From UBA1563 sp041667115 (GTDB lineage: Bacteria > Bacteroidota > Ignavibacteria > Ignavibacteriales > Ignavibacteriaceae): 33,022 nt of DNA. How positions within the stretch are numbered: the stretch's first letter is position 1; each line of letters opens with the position of its first letter. The position numbers were made by a program, and so were the translations under genes. Positions 8,236 through 15,464 of the stretch are shown piece by piece. The notes below the pieces were generated by a model that saw nothing but the letters and a program-made list of their open reading frames with translations, was not told the DNA's origin and made no database searches. The DNA lies in contig JBAYFO010000040.1 of NCBI GenBank assembly GCA_041667115.1, positions 1 through 33,022 of the forward strand, written 5' to 3'.

Positions 8236-8353
8236 TGCCGACTGCCGACTGCTGTCTGCCGCCTGCCGACTGCCGACTGACTGTCTGCCAACTGCCGACT
8301 GACTGTCTGCCAACTGCCGACTGACTGTCTGCCAACTGCCGACTGACTGTCAC
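8236..8353. repeat. 22-bp tandem repeat abutting the stop codon of the 235-residue protein gene
   Basis: From 8281 the sequence is three exact 22-bp units (8281-8302, 8303-8324, 8325-8346) plus a partial fourth, each built from CTGTCTGCCA and ACTGCCGACTGA. Upstream, 8236-8280 is a less regular mixture of CTGCCGACTG words. The array ends directly at the TAA of the gene on the minus strand (8356-8354). Variation in copy number by slippage is expected. Confidence 0.85.
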
Positions 8354-9061
8354 TTACTTCGGTTCTTCCGGTGGGGGAGTCGGTTCTTCCGGATTCTCTC
8401 CGCCGCCCCTGCCGCCGCCGAGGTCTTTAACCACTCTTGCCGCAAAATACTGGCTATAAAAAGCGGGTTGCGTATCTTTTAACACCTCAACGATATCGTC
8501 AGCTTCCTCTTTAAGCAGCTTATCGGCGATGTCAAACAATCCATACAGCGTTTCCCTTAACGCTACATGATCTGTAAAACCGGTATCCTTTTTTGAAGAG
8601 GCAGCTTTTAAAGCAGCGAGTTTCGCGTCAACCAGGGCAAGTTTCGCTTCGGTTATTCCGTAATTTGCCAGTTGCGCCAGAATGCCTTCAGCACCATCCT
8701 TAATATTTTTAACCGTAACGGGTAGCTGTACGTGGGATAAATGTTTCAACTGATTTTCCGTAAAATCCGCTATCGCTCTTAGTTCAAGCAGATTATTCTT
8801 AGTACAATACGCCCTTACGGCGGATGCGACCGGTACAATGGCAGCAACCAGCTCATTCATGGCTTTACTCTTTACGGAAGTCTTTCCCTCCGTAACTTTT
8901 ACCAATTCACTGTTCCTGATCTCGATCTGTCCGATTAAAGACTGTAGATCGGTGTTTACTTCCGCTAAAGCGGGAAGTTGCGCAACAATAGTTGCGTTGC
9001 TCGTAAAAACAGCTTCAACAGCATTATACATGTTGAATTTGTTTTCTTCATGTTGATTCAT
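8354..9061 (-). CDS. Orphan helical protein of unknown function with Gly- and Pro-rich tail
   Basis: A 235-residue protein without signal peptide, membrane segment or recognisable catalytic motif. Residues about 1-205 are predicted by eye to be mostly helical with many Ala, Leu and Lys residues, suggesting a helical bundle. The last 25 residues change to a flexible tail, GGGRGGG followed by a Pro/Glu-rich end. A good ribosome-binding site (ggag) precedes the ATG. From memory, proteins with a similar MNxxExNxxxMY start and length are found as multicopy uncharacterised proteins in Bacteroidota; I cannot verify this here. The gene stands alone between two repeat fields: the 22-bp array directly at its stop and a 14-unit degenerate array about 65-360 bases upstream. 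No function is proposed. Confidence 0.75.
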   Translation of the reverse strand: MNQHEENKFNMYNAVEAVFTSNATIVAQLPALAEVNTDLQSLIGQIEIRNSELVKVTEGKTSVKSKAMNELVAAIVPVASAVRAYCTKNNLLELRAIADFTENQLKHLSHVQLPVTVKNIKDGAEGILAQLANYGITEAKLALVDAKLAALKAASSKKDTGFTDHVALRETLYGLFDIADKLLKEEADDIVEVLKDTQPAFYSQYFAARVVKDLGGGRGGGENPEEPTPPPEEPK

Positions 9062-9127
9062 AATTACTCCGTTGTTTGTTATTGATTGGTTAATTTAAGG
9101 CGAATCTGCCTTTTTGTCATAAAAACT

Positions 9128-9422
9128 GTCATTTTTTTCAATAAAAAAGCTATTCTTAATTTTTAAATCGTAAAACTCTTTTTCAAAACGGTAATCCTCA
9201 TTTTCAAATCGCAAAACTTTTTTTCAAAGTGCCTTACTTCTTTCCCGGAAAGCAACACTTCATTTTCAAATCATAAAACTCATTTATAAAACGTCAATCC
9301 TCACTTTCAAATAGTAAAACTTCCTCCCAAAACTTTAATCCTTAATTTCAAATGTCATAATTCCATATCAAACCGGTAAACTTCATTTTCAAATATTAAA
9401 CTTCACTTTCAAATCTTAAAAC
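9128..9422. repeat. Array of about 14 degenerate 20-21 bp units upstream of the orphan gene
   Basis: The region can be cut into about 14 consecutive units with a consensus near CATTTTCAAATCGTAAAAC. Most units are 20 or 21 bases, averaging about 20.5, with the CAAA and TAAAAC parts best kept. The best units lie at about 9196, 9259, 9301 and 9381-9422. The spacing is close to two turns of B-DNA, so the A-tracts are helically phased. The mixture of 20- and 21-base units breaks any reading frame, so it is not coding now. It is upstream of the minus-strand gene starting at 9061. Confidence 0.75.
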
Positions 9423-9434
9423 AAAAGATTGTCT

Positions 9435-9650
9435 TTCGTGTCAATTCCCCGTAGAGCGGGGCAAGCTGTGCGATTCGTGCCTTGTAATTTTTTCTTTCCT
9501 CACAGAACAATTTTGTTCTAGGATTAAAGTAACTTTTCTTTTCCCTCATGCATTAATTTATCACTCATCGTAACTTTTAAAATCTGACACGAATTACACG
9601 AATTTTCACCAATTCAATCTTCGTGTTAATTAGTGAAATTCGTGTCTTGT
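9435..9650. repeat. Fold-back dispersed repeat, copy 2, with extra arm
   Basis: The left arm at 9435-9480 is interrupted by a 20-bp insert at 9448-9467. The inverted right arm GACACGAATTACACGAATT is at 9586-9604, and a further uninterrupted left-type arm lies at 9619-9650. A small hairpin (AGAACAA/TTGTTCT) lies in the loop near 9503-9518. The same arms flank copy 1 at 683-806. Confidence 0.8.
9448..9467. repeat. 20-bp palindromic insert within fold-back arm (copy 2)
   Basis: The insert CCCGTAGAGCGGGGCAAGCT interrupts the arm exactly between AATTC and GTG, the same site as the insert at 772-791 (whose reverse complement is CACGCAGGGCGTGGCAAGCC). Both are 20 bp and share the pattern CnCGnAGnGCGnGGCAAGC, which makes a short hairpin followed by CAAGC. 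Confidence 0.75.
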
Positions 9651-10315
9651 ATTTAAAATTCACTCCCATTCATCTGAACGAAAAATCTATAGAATGCATT
9701 ACTGTGTTCTTAGCGACAAATGAGAAAAAGCAAACTTTATTAATCTTGCCGTTTCATTTACAGTCTAAATTGGGGAGGCGTTAGAGGAATAAGAGGACAC
9801 CGGGTCAAATAAAATTTAAGATTGTAAAAGCGTGAGGATAGTGGTAATTGATTTTCATTTCCCTTATCCCCGAAGCAAACAAGGTTAACTTTAGTTTTAT
9901 GTTTATTTCCTTACTTTAAAATAATTGATTTACGCAATCAATGTCAAGAACATTTTTAATATTTTATTTATTTCATCTTGTTGAGCAATCCATCATCTCT
10001 TACTATGTTCTTAAAAACAATTACACAAATGAATTTATTAAACTTCCTTTGCTGCACTTCGTGAAAAATCTTCGTGTTCTTCGCGAAAGGATTTTTTGTT
10101 ACACGAAGTTTTTCGAAGAAGTCGCGAAGCATGCCAAGGCTTGCCATGGTTAGAAGATTTTGTTACATCAAAAATCAAATATCGTTAATCGTTATTCTTA
10201 AATTTTTAATATTCTCGCCATTCTGCGCAGTCCGCCTCTTGCGGATTACTAACTATCTAAAAGGAAAGATGGGAGTGGTTTATTAAAGATTATTTATTAG
10301 AATAATGAAGTAAGA
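9651..10315. other. Gene-poor intergenic region with degraded repeats
   Basis: No gene is supported. Positions about 10058-10130 contain several CTTCGTG/CTTCGCGA words in both orientations, a degraded relative of the fold-back repeats. A 20-base GC-rich word, CATGCCAAGGCTTGCCATGG, at 10130-10149 shares GGCTTGCCA with the insert at 772-791 and may be a third related insertion. Reading frames here look accidental. Confidence 0.55.
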
Positions 10316-10322
10316 AAGAAAG

Positions 10323-10352
10323 AAGAGGTTCGCTTTTTCAAATGAACCTCTT
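10323..10352. repeat. Hairpin duplicated from the arginine decarboxylase terminator region
   Basis: AAGAGGTTC (10323-10331) and GAACCTCTT (10344-10352) form a 9-bp stem around a 12-base loop. The same stem and nearly the same loop occur at 12582-12611 downstream of the intact arginine decarboxylase gene. Here it lies downstream of a broken fragment of that gene, so the two were copied together. Confidence 0.8.
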
Positions 10353-10367
10353 AAAATTCAGAAGTAT

Positions 10368-10440
10368 TTAAGGAAGTAGAACAGCAACGGAGATCACTGT
10401 AGTCCAGAGTCCGGTCTTTTCCCTTCAGCAGATTGCGTTA
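10368..10440 (-). pseudogene. Decayed 3' fragment of pyruvoyl-dependent arginine decarboxylase
   Basis: The stretch matches the last roughly 25 codons of the intact gene at 12629-12703, including the stop codon, with about nine substitutions. One base is missing (TCCC at about 10420 against TCTCC in the intact gene), so the frame is lost, and similarity stops abruptly at about 10440. The residual protein similarity is to the TQSAEGEKTG segment. The rest of the gene is absent; the T9SS gene lies beyond it. Confidence 0.85.
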
Positions 10441-10456
10441 CATGAGGAAAAGAGAT

Positions 10457-10477
10457 GGGCGATTAAGAGAATCGCCC
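10457..10477 (-). terminator. Hairpin terminator candidate downstream of the T9SS propeller gene
   Basis: GGGCGATT (10457-10464) and AATCGCCC (10470-10477) form a perfect 8-bp stem with a 5-base loop. On the minus strand it is followed by a T-rich run, ATCTCTTTTCC. It begins 31 bases after the stop codon of the gene ending at 10508. Confidence 0.6.
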
Positions 10478-10507
10478 TATGATTATCGTCATGTTGCGTA
10501 TGGTGAG

Positions 10508-12151
10508 TTACTTCATTAAAATAAGTTTATTGGTCGCGGAATAAGAACCTGCCTTCAGTTGATAAAAATAAATTCCGCTTGTAAGATTCTTTGCATTAAA
10601 TTCAACATCGTATTTCCCGGCTTGTTTAACCTCATTAACAAGCGTCGCGGCTTCATTTCCCAACACATCATAAACTTTTAATGTTACGTAACTGCTCACT
10701 GCCAACTGATAGTTGATAACGGTACTTGGATTAAACGGATTCGGATAATTCTGTGATAACATGAATGCTGTTGGTTGCTCTGTCTTATCATTCACTCCGG
10801 TTGCTGTAGAAAGTTTTGTTACATAGCCTCCCCAATAATTTAGGTCGACTCCATCAAACTTTGTATTCGAGCCGTACATTCCCGTAACAAACACGCCTCC
10901 GCTTTCTGATACAGAAATTCCTTTTCCGTCATCAATGTACGGTCCTCCGGCTTGACGAGCCCAGATGAAGTTTCCTGCATTATCATATTTTGCTATAAAG
11001 ATGTCGTTTATACCAAGACTAACTAAAGATGTTTGCCCGAATGTTACCGTGCCTAGAAAATTACCTGATACATAACTGTTCCCGTTTGCGTCTGTTGAAA
11101 TAGCTTCTCCCATAATATTATCGTCGGAAGTAGTTCCACCTGCTTGCCTAGCCCATAAGCAGTTTCCTGCGTTATCATATTTTGCTATAAAAAATTCCTC
11201 GGTTCCATTATTTGTAAGGGTAGTTGCGCCGAATGTGGCTGTACCCTGGAAATATCCCGTAAGATAACAATTTCCGTTCGCATCCGCTGAAACTCCGTTA
11301 CTAACACCGGAAAATCCTACTACAGCTTTTACCCAAAGGCAATTACCTGAGTTATCATACTTTGCTAAATATTTATCATAATATCCGCTGCTTGTAAGCG
11401 TTACGGTACCGAAGGTTGCCGTATAACTAAAAGTACCGACTAAATAACAGTTCCCCTCATTATCTATTGAGATTGCTTCTCCATCATCAGTATCAATTCC
11501 GCCGGCTTGCTTTATCCATAAACAGTTTCCGGCATTATCATATTTTGCTAGAAAGATGTCCTGTCCGCCAAAACTCGTCAACGTTGTAGAACCGAATGAA
11601 ACGGTATCGCTAAACCAGCCTGTTGCATAACTGTTCCCATTTTTATCTGTTGCTATTCCTCTTCCATAAGCTAACGCTCCGGCGGAAGTTCCACTTGTTT
11701 GTTTTGCCCATGAGCAGTTTCCGGCATTATCATATTTTGCAATGAAAAAGTTCGCGTGTTCCGCATTTATTAATGTTGTTCCTCCAAATTCAGCGGTGTC
11801 CCTGAACATACCGGTTATATAACAGTTTCCTGCTCCATCGGTTGAAATGCCATATGCAACATCGCTGTTCTTTCCTCCTGCTTGTGTTGCCCAGAGACAG
11901 TTTCCGTTATTATCATATTTTGTTACATAAACGTCGTACGAGCCAATAAAGGTAAATATTGTTGCCCAGAAGTTAGCTGTTCCTGTAAAGCATCCGGTCG
12001 CAAAACTATTCCCGTTTCTATCTGCCGCAATTGCGAAACCATCTACCGCGCCATAGTTACCAACCGTCCAATCAAAGTTTTGCGGCTTAACAGTCTGCGT
12101 TAAATTTAGCAGAAGGAATATTGTTAATAATATTTCTCTTGTGGTTTTCAT
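10508..12151 (-). CDS. Secreted SBBP-repeat beta-propeller protein with type IX secretion sorting domain
   Basis: A 547-residue exported protein. Residues 1-24 are a signal peptide (MKTTR, then a hydrophobic stretch ending near VKPQ). Residues about 28-440 contain seven repeats of roughly 55-60 residues, six of which carry [AT]KYDN-x-GN followed by WAKQAGG, D-GNCY-x-TG and FG-x-TTLT motifs, the pattern of SBBP (seven-bladed propeller-like) repeats. Residues about 460-547 are a type IX sorting domain: SQNYPNPFNPSTVINYQL, VTLKVYDVLGNE, GKYDVEFNAKNLTSGIYFYQL and a final TNKLILMK. The protein should be carried across the outer membrane and anchored or released at the cell surface. Most repeats have paired cysteines in GNC positions. 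Its ligand is unknown. It stands alone, flanked by the two copies of the arginine decarboxylase gene end. Confidence 0.93.
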   Translation of the reverse strand: MKTTREILLTIFLLLNLTQTVKPQNFDWTVGNYGAVDGFAIAADRNGNSFATGCFTGTANFWATIFTFIGSYDVYVTKYDNNGNCLWATQAGGKNSDVAYGISTDGAGNCYITGMFRDTAEFGGTTLINAEHANFFIAKYDNAGNCSWAKQTSGTSAGALAYGRGIATDKNGNSYATGWFSDTVSFGSTTLTSFGGQDIFLAKYDNAGNCLWIKQAGGIDTDDGEAISIDNEGNCYLVGTFSYTATFGTVTLTSSGYYDKYLAKYDNSGNCLWVKAVVGFSGVSNGVSADANGNCYLTGYFQGTATFGATTLTNNGTEEFFIAKYDNAGNCLWARQAGGTTSDDNIMGEAISTDANGNSYVSGNFLGTVTFGQTSLVSLGINDIFIAKYDNAGNFIWARQAGGPYIDDGKGISVSESGGVFVTGMYGSNTKFDGVDLNYWGGYVTKLSTATGVNDKTEQPTAFMLSQNYPNPFNPSTVINYQLAVSSYVTLKVYDVLGNEAATLVNEVKQAGKYDVEFNAKNLTSGIYFYQLKAGSYSATNKLILMK

Positions 12152-12581
12152 TTTTGACTCCTTTTAAAATATTTGAAAAGCTTCAGCAAGAACTCGCATA
12201 TTTTTTCACTAATTGTTTTATATAGTATGCTGCTTTATCTTCTCAGGTACCTTTTTCATCTTGGCGTTCCAGACGACTAATCTCAAGCCCAAAAATGTTT
12301 CTAAAGGCTCTACAAGACTCATCGGTTCAAAAAATTACTTATAACAGATATTTCTAATAACTAATTACGTCTTTTTCTCTTTTCATGCAAACTAGTCCAT
12401 CACAGTTCATTTCGCAATCTTTTTTGATACGAATTACACGAATTCATCACTCGCGATTTCGTTTATCAATTTTTGTGGTTCGTAGTGAAAGAATTAATGT
12501 TAGACAAAAAAATAATAATTTGAAAAGAGGGAAGTGATTGAATTAAGATTGATTGTAAGAATATTAAAATGAAGTTGAAAG
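12152..12581. other. Intergenic region upstream of the T9SS gene
   Basis: No gene or RNA is recognisable. A partial dispersed repeat arm (GATACGAATTACACGAATT) lies at 12426-12444. The promoter of the propeller gene should lie close to 12152-12250. Confidence 0.5.
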
Positions 12582-12611
12582 AAGAGGTTCACTTTTTCTA
12601 ATGAACCTCTT
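12582..12611 (-). terminator. Hairpin terminator candidate downstream of arginine decarboxylase
   Basis: AAGAGGTTC (12582-12590) and GAACCTCTT (12603-12611) form a 9-bp stem with a 12-base loop, 17 bases after the stop codon at 12629. On the minus strand it is followed by CTTTCAACTTCATTTT, moderately T-rich. The opposite strand has eight As next to the stem, so it could act in both directions. Confidence 0.6.
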
Positions 12612-12628
12612 AAAAAAAACAGAAGTGT

Positions 12629-13174
12629 TTAAGGAAGCAGAACCGCAACGGAGATCACTGTTGTCCAGAGTCCGGTCTTTTCTCCTTCGGCAGATTGCGT
12701 AATGTTAAACGACTTAACGATCTTGCCCGACATTTTATAAATATCTTCTCTCTCGTTCCAGTCTTTGTTTGAATCAAATTCAACACCAAGCGTTGTAGCC
12801 AGCATGGTAGCTGCTAAATCTTCTGCGTATTCACCGGCAACTTTTTCCGTTTCACCAAATGGATGATGTTCAGACAAATATCCGTATTGATCCGGGTCAG
12901 CCGGTAACGCAACACCGATAGAGGTTGCTATTAACCGGTTCGGTTCGTTCGTAGAATTTCTTGCCATCACACAGAATGTAATTTGTCCGGCTTGCAATTC
13001 TTTCAAACCTTCCTCTTTAGAAATGCGTTTACATCCGCCTGGAAAAATACTGCTTACGGTTACTAAATTACATTTCTCTATCCCTGAACTGCGTAAAGCC
13101 ATTTCAAAGGAAGCAAGATAATCTTTGTGTCTCCCCACACCTTTGGTGAAAAATATTTTTTGTGGTACGTACAA
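12629..13174 (-). CDS. pdaD: Pyruvoyl-dependent arginine decarboxylase
   Basis: A 181-residue proenzyme that converts arginine to agmatine and CO2, the first step of a polyamine route. It starts MYVPQKIFFTKGVGRHKDYLASFE, typical of the PvlArgDC family. The self-cleavage site is in VTVSSIFPGG: chain breakage between S41 and S42 would give a small beta chain and an alpha chain whose N-terminal serine becomes the pyruvoyl cofactor. The length fits archaeal and bacterial members. It lies 50 bases downstream of tyrS on the same strand, so cotranscription is likely. A decayed copy of its 3' end is found at 10368-10440. Confidence 0.95.
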   Translation of the reverse strand: MYVPQKIFFTKGVGRHKDYLASFEMALRSSGIEKCNLVTVSSIFPGGCKRISKEEGLKELQAGQITFCVMARNSTNEPNRLIATSIGVALPADPDQYGYLSEHHPFGETEKVAGEYAEDLAATMLATTLGVEFDSNKDWNEREDIYKMSGKIVKSFNITQSAEGEKTGLWTTVISVAVLLP

Positions 13175-13224
13175 TTTCTCAACTCCGTTAAAAAAAATGA
13201 AATAATAATTTACTTAGTTGCTTA

Positions 13225-14460
13225 TCACGCACCCGCGCGACAAATGATTTTTATGAACTTTCTTTTTCCAACCTTCAATACATTCTCAGGTTTTAAATGA
13301 ACGGATGCAGTAATATCGGCAATTTTTTCTCCGTCCAAAGTAACACCGCCTTGAGTAACTAATCTTCTCGCTTCTCCTTTTGAGGGAGCAAAGTTCACGG
13401 TGGTAATTAAATCCAGGATAGAAATTTCTTTTTCGCAATTTGTCATTTCGAAGAGAGGAATCTCATCTGGAATCTCTTTTTTAATGAATATTTTATCGAA
13501 TCCTTCTTCGGCTTCTGTAGCGGCTTCTTCGGAATGATACATCGCCACTAATCTTTTTGCCAAAGCTCTTTTTATGTTCCTGGGGTTTACATCGGGATTT
13601 TCTAAATCTATTTTCACCTTTGCTAATTCCGAATTGCTAATATCCGTAGCAAGCTCGTAGTAGGTATAAATTAGCGAATCGGCGATTGACAACGTTTTCC
13701 CGAAAATATCTTGTGGTGAATCTGAAATGCCGATATAATTCCCGTAAGATTTGCTCATCTTTTCAACGCCGTCGGTTCCAACAAGTAAGGGCATCGTCAA
13801 AATTACCTGCGGCTCAATTCCAAACTCCCGTTGAATATCTCTGCCAACGAGCAAATTAAATTTTTGATCCGTTCCGCCTAATTCAACATCGCTTTCAATT
13901 GCTACGGAATCCATTGCCTGCGCAAGGGGATAGAGAAACTCATGCACGGAAATAGGTTCGCCGTTTTTATACCGCTTGGTAAAATCGTCCCGCTCGAGCA
14001 TTCTGGCAACGGTATATTTTGAAGCGAGTTTAATTACATCCTCAAAACTCATCTTGCCGAGCCACTCGGAATTATAAACGGTTTTCGTCTTTTCTTTATC
14101 TAAAATTTTAGAAGCTTGTTCAAAATATGATTGTCCGTGTTTACGGGTTTCTTCAAGCGAAAGGGCAGGGCGTGTAACATTTCTACCGGACGGATCGCCG
14201 ATCATTCCGGTAAAATCTCCGATAATCAAAATAGCCTGGTGTCCGAGTGATTGGAATTGTGCCAATTTGCGCAAAACAACTGAATGTCCGATATGCAAAT
14301 CGGGTCTGCTGGGGTCGCAGCCTAATTTTATCTTAAGTGGTTTTAATTCTTTGTAAGATTTTTCTAACTTTTTAAGTAGTTCTTCTTCAGGAATAATTTC
14401 AGAAACACCTCTTTTTATAAGGTCCATCTGCTCGTTAATTGGTGGGAAGTTCTTAGTCAA
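13225..14460 (-). CDS. tyrS: Tyrosyl-tRNA synthetase
   Basis: A 411-residue class I aminoacyl-tRNA synthetase that charges tRNA-Tyr in the cytoplasm. The ATP-binding signature HIGH is at residues 56-59 (DLHIGHS) and KMSKS at 234-238. Tyrosine-pocket motifs include GDFTGMIGDPSGR near 81-93 and ELGGTDQKFNLL near 193-204. The C-terminal about 60 residues form an S4 RNA-binding domain (APSKGEARRLVTQGGVTLDG). The KLGCDPSRPDLHIGH beginning points to the TyrZ-like branch of bacterial TyrRS. All key motifs are intact. The arginine decarboxylase gene follows 50 bases downstream. Confidence 0.97.
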   Translation of the reverse strand: MTKNFPPINEQMDLIKRGVSEIIPEEELLKKLEKSYKELKPLKIKLGCDPSRPDLHIGHSVVLRKLAQFQSLGHQAILIIGDFTGMIGDPSGRNVTRPALSLEETRKHGQSYFEQASKILDKEKTKTVYNSEWLGKMSFEDVIKLASKYTVARMLERDDFTKRYKNGEPISVHEFLYPLAQAMDSVAIESDVELGGTDQKFNLLVGRDIQREFGIEPQVILTMPLLVGTDGVEKMSKSYGNYIGISDSPQDIFGKTLSIADSLIYTYYELATDISNSELAKVKIDLENPDVNPRNIKRALAKRLVAMYHSEEAATEAEEGFDKIFIKKEIPDEIPLFEMTNCEKEISILDLITTVNFAPSKGEARRLVTQGGVTLDGEKIADITASVHLKPENVLKVGKRKFIKIICRAGA

Positions 14461-14700
14461 CGATTATTTGTATCTCCGGGACTCAGTAGTCCGCTAAAAA
14501 AGTTAATAAATAGTTATACATATCTTTTGATAAATTAATTGAAATGCATTGCAATTTTACAAATTCTTGATGACTTTACAAATGGTTGAAGAAATTTTTT
14601 TTAAAGATATCACATCAAGAGAATATAAATCTTGGTTTGCCACGATTTGTAAAGCCCATATGAAAACCATGGTTTTACTACGACCATATTTTAACCTTCT
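14461..14700. other. Intergenic region upstream of tyrS, no gene seen
   Basis: The region should hold the tyrS promoter close to 14461-14540. I looked for a tyrosine T-box leader and saw no convincing conserved T-box sequence (TGGnACC). The short plus-strand frame at 14549-14737 has no family features and ends inside the palindrome cluster. Confidence 0.45.
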
Positions 14701-14806
14701 GGAAACCGTTAAAACGGTTCCAAACCTTGATCTCTAATTCATTAACACCTCGATTAATCGAGGTGTTAATTGAAAGAAGATTAGTATCTCAACCGTTTAA
14801 ACGGTT
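14701..14806. repeat. Cluster of palindromes between tyrS and smpB
   Basis: Three inverted repeats occur within 106 bases: GGAAACCGTT with AACGGTTCC at 14701-14721 (imperfect by one base), a perfect 30-base palindrome centred on TCGATTAATCGA at 14741-14770, and a perfect 16-base palindrome AACCGTTTAAACGGTT at 14791-14806. The first and third share the AACCGTT half-site and bracket the second. This could be a REP-like mobile element or the shared 3' end of smpB. Confidence 0.75.
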
Positions 14807-14871
14807 TTATTCGAATATTCACATAGCTTCTGAAGGACGTGGCTAATCAATAATGAATTTTACGTAAGAAA

Positions 14872-15330
14872 TTAATATTTCACCTTTCTATCCTGATCTC
14901 TTGCAAAATCTCTTTTCTTAATATCTTCGCGCTTGTCGAAAACTTTTTTCCCCTTAGCGAGTCCGAGTTCAACTTTAACTTTTCCTTCTTTGAAATAAAG
15001 ACGCAAAGGAATAAGAGTCAGTCCTTTTTCTTTAATTTTCGTCAAGAGTTTTTTTATTTCCGACTTATTAAGAAGCAGTTTTCTTGTTCTGGTGGGTTCG
15101 TGATTCTCAATATTTCCATATTTGTATTCGGCAATGTGGCACCCGACGAGCCAGACTTCGTTATTTTTAATATTCGCGTAGCTATCCACCATGTTGGCAT
15201 TTCCCTGGCGCAGCGATTTTACTTCTGTTCCTTGCAATACTATTCCCGCTTCAAGTACCTGAAGAATTTCGTATTCGTGTCTCGCTTTTCTATTCGTGAC
15301 AATATTTTTTTCTACTGAAGGCTCTGCCAT
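14872..15330 (-). CDS. smpB: SsrA-binding protein SmpB
   Basis: A 152-residue protein, the usual length for SmpB. It has the N-terminal NRKARHEYEIL, GIVLQGTEVKSLRQG (about 30-45), LVGCHIAEYKYGN (about 60-73) and KGLTLIPLRLYFKEGKVKVELGLAKGKK (about 103-130) segments that form the OB-fold barrel. A basic C-terminal tail (KKRDFARDQDRKVKY) enters the decoding site. SmpB delivers tmRNA to stalled ribosomes in trans-translation. The tmRNA gene (ssrA) is not visible nearby. It is divergently oriented from the MFS gene with about 134 bases between starts. Confidence 0.97.
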   Translation of the reverse strand: MAEPSVEKNIVTNRKARHEYEILQVLEAGIVLQGTEVKSLRQGNANMVDSYANIKNNEVWLVGCHIAEYKYGNIENHEPTRTRKLLLNKSEIKKLLTKIKEKGLTLIPLRLYFKEGKVKVELGLAKGKKVFDKREDIKKRDFARDQDRKVKY

Positions 15331-15464
15331 TTATTTTCTATTATTTAAGTGAATAAGAAGAAAAAAAAGGAAATAATTTTTTTTTCTTTGGCAAATTTAC
15401 TAAATCTGTAACGTGTTTTATACTTTTTTAGTTCTTCACCTAATAAAAATTATTTGAGGTTGAG

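Noticed and set aside
9128..9422. Repeat protein coding region or CRISPR
   Set aside because: Unit lengths of 20 and 21 bases break the frame, stops occur on both strands, and there are no unique spacers.
9941..10286. Two overlapping plus-strand reading frames
   Set aside because: They run through degraded CTTCGTG repeats, have no ribosome-binding site or family motif, and read as low-complexity hydrophobic chance peptides.
6885..10507. Genomic island with integrase or transposase
   Set aside because: No integrase, transposase or tRNA attachment site is visible; the region holds only repeats and one orphan gene.
14461..14700. T-box riboswitch upstream of tyrS
   Set aside because: No TGGnACC-type T-box core or adjacent antiterminator hairpin could be recognised in the leader.
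14549..14737. Short plus-strand reading frame of 62 codons
   Set aside because: It lies in the intergenic palindrome region, ends inside a repeat and has no recognisable feature.
14200..15400. tmRNA (ssrA) next to smpB
   Set aside because: No tRNA-like acceptor end (GGUUCGA loop with terminal CCA) or tag-encoding frame was seen around smpB.
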